The position numbers were made by a program, and so were the translations under genes. The notes beneath the pieces were generated by a model, which did no database searches, was not told the origin of the DNA, and saw only the letters and a program-made list of their open reading frames with translations. From Oscillospiraceae bacterium (GTDB lineage: Bacteria > Bacillota > Clostridia > Oscillospirales > Acutalibacteraceae), in NCBI GenBank assembly GCA_015066015.1, contig SVPE01000003.1:120996-184995 (forward strand): DNA of 64,000 bases, in the 5' to 3' direction. Below are positions 58,670 to 64,000 of the stretch, piece by piece. Position 1 is the first letter of the stretch. Every line of letters begins with the position of its first letter.

Positions 58670-59989
58670 TCAGCTCATCGCCCAGTCAATAGCCTTTCTG
58701 ATACCCTCTTCTTCAATAAGGCGTATACCCTTTTCGACGAGGTTTTTCATCTCGCTCAGGTCAATCCCCCACATCGCGGTATCGGAAAGAATCTGCTCAA
58801 GGTCGCTTATCATAACGAAACTTGCCAAAGAGGGATTATCCTGCACAATGTTGTTCTTATAATAATAGATAAGGCTTGACAAAGCAAAAACAAGAGGCTT
58901 CGGAAGCTCACCGTTTCTGATGAGATAATCCTCGATTGACGGAAGGACTCTCTGTCTGAATTTACTCAGGGAGTTAAGTGAAATTGCCTGCCAGCGATGC
59001 TTTATGTAGGGATTCGAGAAGCGGGCAAGCACATCCTGTGCAAACTGCTTTGCCTCGTCTCTGTCAATGAGAGGAAGTATGCAGTCAAAAAGACAGCGAC
59101 CGAGATATTTTTTCAGCTGCTCATCCTCGAGACTCTCCCTGACGGTTTCAATACCGCAAAGAAGACTCGGGAAAACAAGACTGGTATGTGAGCCGTTGAG
59201 GACTCTGACCTTCATGGTGCTGTAGGGAGTAACATCGTCGCACCAGATAACGTTAAGTCCTGCTTTTTTCAATGGAAGCTCACTTTCAAAGTTACCCTCA
59301 ATAACCCACAGATGATAGGGCTCGGCAGTATTGAGAAGCTTATCATCGTATCCTATTTGTAAAAAAAGCTCAGCGGCATCCTCGGGATATCCTGAAACAA
59401 TTCGGTCAACGAGAGTGTTGCAGAAGGTATTTTCTTCTTCAAGCCAGTCATAAAAATCGTCACCGAGCTCCCATAAGGATGCATATTTCTTCACACAGCT
59501 TTTAAGAGTCTTGCCGTTTGCGGGAATCAGCTCACAGGCTAAGATTACAAAACCGGGAAGATGGGTAAGATATCTCTGATAAAGGAATTGTGTGAGCTTT
59601 CCGGGGAAAGAAAGGGCAGGCCTGTCGTGATAACTGCACTTAGGGTCAAATACAATTCCGGCCTCTGTCGTGTTTGAAACTATGAAGCGCAAATCGGGAT
59701 TTTTTGCAAGTGACAGATAACTCTCATAATTGTCATAGGGGTCAATACAGCGTGTAACAGACTGAATTTTTCTGTGAGTTACAACCTTTTCACCGTCAAC
59801 GATACCGCGCAGAAAAAGGTTATGCTCTCCCCCGGAGCTGTTTATAAGCTGACCTCTTTTACTGTTGGTAGGCTGTACTACTGCGATTTTTCCGTCATAA
59901 AGACCCTTTTCGTTAAGAGTCTGAACAAAGTCGGCAACGAAGCCTCGAAGGAATGCGCCCGTACCGAACTGCAGGATTGTTTCTTTCAT
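58670..59989 (-). CDS. uxaB: Tagaturonate reductase (altronate oxidoreductase)
   Basis: 439 aa from the ATG at 59987-59989 (GAGGTGGAATT upstream). Mannitol-dehydrogenase-superfamily NAD enzyme interconverting tagaturonate and altronate in galacturonate breakdown. 'ILQFGTGAFLRGFVADFVQT' is the nucleotide-binding start, 'FIVSNTTEAGIVFDP' and 'PGFVILACELIPANGKTLKS' are typical of UxaB, and 'KVRVLNGSHTSLVFPSLL' carries the catalytic Lys/Asn-Gly-x-H region. No other hexuronate genes are in the window. Confidence 0.9.
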   Translation of the reverse strand: MKETILQFGTGAFLRGFVADFVQTLNEKGLYDGKIAVVQPTNSKRGQLINSSGGEHNLFLRGIVDGEKVVTHRKIQSVTRCIDPYDNYESYLSLAKNPDLRFIVSNTTEAGIVFDPKCSYHDRPALSFPGKLTQFLYQRYLTHLPGFVILACELIPANGKTLKSCVKKYASLWELGDDFYDWLEEENTFCNTLVDRIVSGYPEDAAELFLQIGYDDKLLNTAEPYHLWVIEGNFESELPLKKAGLNVIWCDDVTPYSTMKVRVLNGSHTSLVFPSLLCGIETVRESLEDEQLKKYLGRCLFDCILPLIDRDEAKQFAQDVLARFSNPYIKHRWQAISLNSLSKFRQRVLPSIEDYLIRNGELPKPLVFALSSLIYYYKNNIVQDNPSLASFVMISDLEQILSDTAMWGIDLSEMKNLVEKGIRLIEEEGIRKAIDWAMS

Positions 59990-60104
59990 AATTCCACCTC
60001 TGAATTTCAGCTTAAGAAATAAGCAGGACATATAGTATAACAAAAAAATACAGATTTGTCTTTATTTTTACAAAAATTTTTTTCAAAAAATATCGAAAAA
60101 TCTC

Positions 60105-60133
60105 TTGACAATTCCCCTTTGTAGTGGTATAGT
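60105..60133 (+). promoter_or_regulatory. SigA promoter of tRNA-Leu
   Basis: TTGACA (60105-60110), 17-nt spacer, TATAGT (60128-60133). Confidence 0.85.
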
Positions 60134-60166
60134 ATACTAGCGTTCGAAAGAGCGGCAAGTTAATAT

Positions 60167-60251
60167 GCGAGAGTGGCGGAATCGGCAGACGCGCACGTTT
60201 GAGGGGCGTGTGGGGCAGCTCGTACGGGTTCAAGTCCCGTCTCTCGCACCA
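60167..60251 (+). tRNA. tRNA-Leu (anticodon GAG)
   Basis: 85 nt including encoded CCA. Acceptor GCGAGAG/CTCTCGC. Anticodon stem CACGT/GCGTG with loop TTGAGGG (anticodon GAG). A long type II variable arm follows. T-arm CGGG-TTCAAGT-CCCG. It sits between uxaB and the serine recombinase and may mark the boundary of the integrated element. Confidence 0.95.
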
Positions 60252-60252
60252 T

Positions 60253-60291
60253 GATGCGTGTTCATAAGGGATTTGAACACGCATCCTTTTT
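60253..60291 (+). terminator. Terminator of tRNA-Leu
   Basis: Stem GATGCGTGTTCA/TGAACACGCATC followed by CTTTTTG. A second stem CGCAG/CTGCG with TTTTTT lies at about 60328-60350. Confidence 0.88.
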
Positions 60292-60352
60292 GTTTAAAAA
60301 CAGATTGATATATTTTTGTTGTTTGTCGCAGTTTATCTGCGGCTTTTTTCTT

Positions 60353-62050
60353 TTATGCCGTTTCAGGTAAAGTGCCTGAAATATAATTCACCGCTACTCC
60401 CTGTCGGGTATCATTTGTGATTGTGTTTTTGTCAGGCAATTCAATGTACCCTACAAATCGGTAGTAAATAACAATTCTCTGCGTTTTGTTTTTACCTTTA
60501 CCCTCACTCTCATAAACATCAATGTGGTCAATAAGCTCGTGAATGAGTGGTGCCGTGATTGTTTCCATATCTAAGAATTTTCTTACTGCACCGATAAACA
60601 TATCTTTGCTATGCTGAACCGTCTGCATATTTGCAACCTGTTCTCTCAGATTGAATATCTTGACCTTCAGCTCTGCTCGTTCAACCTCATACTTGTGGGA
60701 CATGTGGGTAAACCATTCATCCGTAACCTTACCCGTTGCATTGTCCTCATACAGTTTCTCATAAAGAGAAGCAACTGTCTGTTGACGGACTATTGCTTTT
60801 TGCAGTTCACCCTCAAGAAATTTCTTCTCGTCATAAAAATCTTTGTTCGATTTCTTTTCTAGGATTTCAACAAGTAACGGCTCGTCCGTTTGAAGCATTA
60901 TTGCAAGGCGTTTAAGCTCAAAGATGACTATCTGTTCAAGAGCATCTGAACGGATATAGTGCCGAGCCTGACAGGTGCCTCGGGTATCTTTAACATAATT
61001 ACTGCAACTGAAATAGTGGATATCCTTGTTGACGGTATTCGTATGATAACTCATATTACTTCCGCAATCTGCACAACGGATAAGACCACTGAAAATGTGT
61101 TTTCTTGCATTTTCGGGTTTAGGAGCTCTTCTCTTGACCTTTAACAGATTTTCCTGAACAAGCTCAAACACTTCTCTTTCGATGATAGGCTCGTGAACAT
61201 CCTTGAAGATTTTCCAATTCTCTTCAGCGTTCATCAGCCTCTTTTTGTTTTTGAAATTCTTTGAGTAGGTTTTGAAATTGATTACATCACCGCAGTACTC
61301 TTGTTGAGTTAGGATTTTCCTTACGGTTGTCTTACTCCACCTGTAAGGGTCAGCAGGCATTTGTTTGCCGCCTCTGTTTAAACCTTTACTGTGCCAATAT
61401 GCCATAGGGATAAGCACCTGTCTGTTCTGTAACTCCCTTGCAATAGCTTCGTTACCCATACCCTCAAGACACATTCTGAAAATACTTTTCACTACCTGTG
61501 AAGCATCGGGGTCAACAATCCATTTCTTTTTGTTCTCAGGACTTTTCATATATCCGTAAGGCGGTTGTGCAAGAGGCTCACCAAGGTTACCTCTTATGCG
61601 GTTTGAGCTTCTGATTTTTCTTGAAATGTCTCTTGCGTACATTTCATTCATTATGTTCTTGAAGGGTGCAATTTCATTCTCACCCTCGTCACTGTCCACC
61701 ATATCGTTAACAGCGATGAATCTAATGTTGTGTTCAGGGAAATAGTTATCGGTATAATGACCTACCGAAACATAATCTCTGCCTAATCTTGATAAGTCCT
61801 TTACCATTACAACTGAAATGTATCCCATTTCAATATCGTCAAGAAGCTCCTGAAATCCGGGACGGTTAAAGTTTGTACCCGTATAACCGTCATCAACATA
61901 AAACTTTACATTTGTAAATCCAAGCTCTTTGGCTTTTTGTGATAACAATCTTTTCTGATTTGCTATTGAATTGCTTTCGCTGTCTGTACCGTCATCTCGT
62001 GAGAGACGGGTATAAAGACCTGCGATACCGATATAATCTGTTAACTGCAT
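60353..62050 (-). CDS. Large serine recombinase (TnpX/TndX-like integrase)
   Basis: 565 aa from the ATG at 62048-62050 (AAGGAGGT upstream). Resolvase catalytic domain 'GLYTRLSRDDGTDSESNSIA' (nucleophile Ser in the Y-T-R-L-S-R motif), 'GYTGTNFNRPGFQELLDDIE', and 'VVMVKDLSRLGRDYVSVGHY'. The recombinase domain has 'PPYGYMKSPENKKKWIVDP', the zinc ribbon is 'SGLIRCADCGSNMSYH...FSCSNY..GTCQARHY', then coiled coil (about 390-470) and a DUF4368-like C-terminus. It catalyses excision and integration of a mobile element. Overlaps the upstream small gene by 10 bp. Confidence 0.95.
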   Translation of the reverse strand: MQLTDYIGIAGLYTRLSRDDGTDSESNSIANQKRLLSQKAKELGFTNVKFYVDDGYTGTNFNRPGFQELLDDIEMGYISVVMVKDLSRLGRDYVSVGHYTDNYFPEHNIRFIAVNDMVDSDEGENEIAPFKNIMNEMYARDISRKIRSSNRIRGNLGEPLAQPPYGYMKSPENKKKWIVDPDASQVVKSIFRMCLEGMGNEAIARELQNRQVLIPMAYWHSKGLNRGGKQMPADPYRWSKTTVRKILTQQEYCGDVINFKTYSKNFKNKKRLMNAEENWKIFKDVHEPIIEREVFELVQENLLKVKRRAPKPENARKHIFSGLIRCADCGSNMSYHTNTVNKDIHYFSCSNYVKDTRGTCQARHYIRSDALEQIVIFELKRLAIMLQTDEPLLVEILEKKSNKDFYDEKKFLEGELQKAIVRQQTVASLYEKLYEDNATGKVTDEWFTHMSHKYEVERAELKVKIFNLREQVANMQTVQHSKDMFIGAVRKFLDMETITAPLIHELIDHIDVYESEGKGKNKTQRIVIYYRFVGYIELPDKNTITNDTRQGVAVNYISGTLPETA

Positions 62051-62319
62051 TTTACCTCCTTCCCGGCAGTCAGACATATATATTCGTTGTTTATTCTATC
62101 ATTGTTTGTTGCAGGTGACAAATGTGTGAAGTCACTGCCAATATATTTTTCAATTTTATTTTCAAAAGTATCACCCTTCTTGTCTGTTGAATACCGAGAC
62201 GAAACATAAAATTTTATACCGTTGATGATATATTCTTTTTCATCTTCACTGAGCATAAATAATTGAGCACGGGTGCTCAAGAGAATGAAGCGCAGAATTA
62301 ATTTTAATCTTTCAAACAT
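62041..62319 (-). CDS. Small mobile-element protein coupled to the recombinase
   Basis: 92 aa. 'LSEDEKEYIINGIKFYVSSR' and 'KGDTFENKIEKYIGSDFTHL' recall small TnpW-like proteins found just before serine recombinases in Clostridia conjugative elements; this identity is tentative. The gene's end overlaps the recombinase start by 10 bp, and it begins 5 bp after the ParB-like gene, so the three form one operon. The first ~20 residues (FERLKLILRFILLSTRAQLF) may be a longer N-terminus than the true protein. Confidence 0.7.
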   Translation of the reverse strand: MFERLKLILRFILLSTRAQLFMLSEDEKEYIINGIKFYVSSRYSTDKKGDTFENKIEKYIGSDFTHLSPATNNDRINNEYICLTAGKEVKCS

Positions 62320-62324
62320 TCACT

Positions 62325-63173
62325 TCACCTCGCATCTCTCTGCCGCATTAAATATCGGTGATAATGCTCAACAGCTTTGATTACAAATTCCTGCTTTTGT
62401 TTTTCCGTAAACCTCGACTTGAAATATTTGTTTATGTTCTCCGTAGGAATCTTCAGATAATCTTTTTGATTTGCTTTTGCCTCTGCCATAATCTCGGATA
62501 TTCTGTCCGATGTGAGCTGACCTTCTGTGTAAAGCTTTTTCATACGTACCGTTTGTGAGTACGAGGGTGTAACCTCTTCGTTCTCATAAAACCCGTAAAC
62601 CTCGTGCTGTTCTTCCGACGGCAGATAAGACAGTTCAACAGCAGGAGTAAAAGCTATTCTTCCTTCATCAACGAGCTTTAATATTTCAGGTATTAAGTAT
62701 GTGAGTCGAATATATCGCCTGACAGTTTCACGGCTTTCGTTGTTTTCTTTTCCGACCTCTTCTGCTGTACGGAACTTCGACACAGACTGTGTAGAAGTTA
62801 AATCCGTCCTTGCTCCCTGATTTTTAAGTGCGTCCATTTTCATTTTGTATGCGTGTGCTTTCTCACTAGGCAACACTTCATCTCTTTGTAAGTTCAGGTC
62901 AACAAGTATAACCGTTGCTTCGTCCTTGGTTAGCTCTTTAACAATGCAAGGTATTGCTTCAATGCCAAGCCTTCTGCAGGCTTCAGCTCGTCTGTGACCG
63001 CTGATGATTTCATAATTACCGTCGTCAAGACTGCGGACGATGATTGGTGTAAGTACTCCTAAATTTGTAATGCTGTCAATAAGCATCTCAAAGGCCGTGT
63101 CCTCTCTGAAAATGAAAGGATTGTTTTCAAATGATTTTAAGTTTTCGATTCTGATTTCTGTTAATGTTGTCAT
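62325..63173 (-). CDS. ParB/RepB/Spo0J family protein of the integrative element
   Basis: 282 aa. The N-terminal ParB/sulfiredoxin-like domain has 'NPFIFREDTAFEMLIDSITN', 'GVLTPIIVRSLDDGNYEIIS', the 'GHRRAEACRRLG' nucleotide-binding motif and 'VDLNLQRDEVLPSEKAHAYK'. An HTH region 'TAEEVGKENNESRETVRRYI' with 'RLTYLIPEILKLVDEG' follows. It is typical of ParB-like proteins in conjugative elements (no ParA visible here). Possible binding sites are the structured iterons at 63430-63610 just upstream. Confidence 0.93.
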   Translation of the reverse strand: MTTLTEIRIENLKSFENNPFIFREDTAFEMLIDSITNLGVLTPIIVRSLDDGNYEIISGHRRAEACRRLGIEAIPCIVKELTKDEATVILVDLNLQRDEVLPSEKAHAYKMKMDALKNQGARTDLTSTQSVSKFRTAEEVGKENNESRETVRRYIRLTYLIPEILKLVDEGRIAFTPAVELSYLPSEEQHEVYGFYENEEVTPSYSQTVRMKKLYTEGQLTSDRISEIMAEAKANQKDYLKIPTENINKYFKSRFTEKQKQEFVIKAVEHYHRYLMRQRDAR

Positions 63174-63429
63174 AATAGACCTCCATAAATTTTAAAATTT
63201 GATTTTGATTTTAACTTTTTGTTTTCAAGGAAGGATGTAAGAATTCAAAAAAGACTTGCAAAAGTTTTTTAAAATTCAGTTCTTTGAAAATTTTTCTGAC
63301 GAATTTTTTACCGTGAGTTCGTCTGCTTCTCACAAAAATTTTCTCGGGGTTTTAGGGGTGCGGGTCTCCAGTGGAGACCTTTGAATGCATTTTGCATTCA
63401 AAAGCACAGACCGAGCCGGCAGGCGAGAC
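63174..63429. other. Non-coding leader of the parB-like operon with hairpins
   Basis: No gene. AT-rich. Contains GGTCTCC-ag-tGGAGACC (about 63364-63380) and TTTGAATGCA/TGCATTCAAA (about 63381-63403), two adjacent perfect hairpins. Confidence 0.6.
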
Positions 63430-63610
63430 CTCCCTAACAAGCGGAATTTGGATATGCAGATCCATTGCTTGTTGATACTGATGCCATGCAAAAGGTAGCA
63501 ACAAGCAAATGTGCCCGGGCAAATCCATTGCTTGTTAATACTGATGCCACGCATTAAGTATTAACAAGGCAAGGTTGCTGAGTACTCATATCCATTGCTT
63601 GTTAAGACAA
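63430..63610 (+). repeat. Structured iterons (TCCATTGCTTGTT units)
   Basis: TCCATTGCTTGTT occurs at 63461, 63524 and 63591 (spacing 63 and 67 bp). Each complete unit folds: CTTGTTGATAC/GTAGCAACAAG in the first and CTTGTTAATACT/AGTATTAACAAG in the second, with sequence differences that keep pairing. An isolated AACAAGC at 63436 looks like the end of an earlier unit. No coding frame is credible. Confidence 0.8.
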
Positions 63611-63844
63611 GGACGCATAAACACTGATTCCGTTCAGAGGCGGTAATTTTAAATACCCCTCTACTTTCTTACGGACATTTTTTGAGCAAAAGAGAACCAT
63701 CGAACCCGAAAGTTTTCAAACTGTTTACAAGTGACTTGAAAAACAATTCTCACTTATTCCCACTGGGAGAGGCCAAATGGACACCCAAAAACTGAAATGT
63801 TTTCAAAACATTTACAACCCGCCACAAGAAAAAATGCAAAACAA

Positions 63845-63933
63845 AAAAGCCGCTACATAGGCACCAGAAATAAGCGTGGGGAGAAAATCTCACCTCGCTC
63901 ATATTCTGTTGGGTCACTATGTAACAGCTTTTA
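63845..63933 (+). repeat. Long imperfect hairpin near the right edge
   Basis: AAAAGC.GCTACATAG pairs with CTATGTAACAGCTTTT. Inside, AAGCG..GGGAGA pairs with TCTCACCTCGCT. About 89 nt in total. No gene visible in 63611-64000. Could be an RNA, an origin-related structure or a bidirectional terminator. Confidence 0.6.
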
Positions 63934-64000
63934 AATAAAGCTAAATATAAATCGATGTGTGTGGCTGTTTGAGCAAAGCATAATTAAAGTAGTTGTTGTT

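Overview
The window reads as a chromosomal segment of a spore-forming gut-type Clostridia bacterium (Firmicutes, probably Oscillospiraceae/Ruminococcaceae-like; this placement is inferred). The evidence is spore genes (gpr, spoIIP, spoVAC, spoVAD, spoVAE), strong AGGAGG ribosome sites, consensus SigA promoters, a lysine riboswitch on dapA, a MocR/pyridoxal kinase pair, and many secreted fibronectin-III or Cys-repeat proteins typical of that group.

Layout. 1-2051 holds the 5' part of rpoB (minus strand). 2.4-6.4 kb has a small Ig-like protein, a membrane M28 peptidase, three tiny genes for 32-39 aa acidic/aromatic peptides, and a zinc-type lipase. 6.6-16.6 kb is one giant secreted Cys/His repeat protein. 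16.7-17.4 kb is a DUF559 nuclease gene with palindromic repeats on both sides. 17.5-23.1 kb holds a secreted alpha/beta hydrolase, an epimerase fused to a zinc ribbon, a fourth tiny peptide, and nagB coupled to an FnIII protein. 23.1-25.4 kb is an NSS transporter between two 266-bp promoter-carrying mini-elements with heptamer-repeat arms. 25.5-30.1 kb has a PHP phosphatase, an orphan phage-type replication gene and riboswitch-controlled dapA-dapB. 30-33.4 kb has spoIIP, gpr and rpsT. 33.6-39.9 kb is a cluster of surface proteins sharing one C-terminal domain. 40-42.6 kb is a pyridoxal kinase/MocR pair. 42.7-43.7 kb is a DUF3990/DUF3791 module. 43.9-48.9 kb is a spoVA locus split by a GH35 beta-galactosidase and an acyltransferase. 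49.3-52.3 kb is a DUF1015-AlaX-LURP-one operon. 52.5-55.3 kb is a pantothenate/CoA module (coaX, an ECF S component, coaBC). 55.6-60 kb holds a phosphoesterase, a hydrolase and uxaB. At 60167 there is tRNA-Leu(GAG), followed by the start of an integrative element (large serine recombinase, small protein, ParB-like protein, structured iterons) that runs off the right edge.

The strongest unexplained signal is a dispersed family of about 115-bp intergenic palindromes, eight copies, each folding as a three-armed cloverleaf. The outer stem (GGGGAGGC/GCCTCCCC) is conserved, while arm bases differ between copies and remain paired. The second is the set of four tiny amphipathic peptide genes, transcribed from three strong promoters. 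The third is the DUF559 nuclease gene bracketed by related multi-hairpin repeats. No CRISPR array or rRNA was seen.
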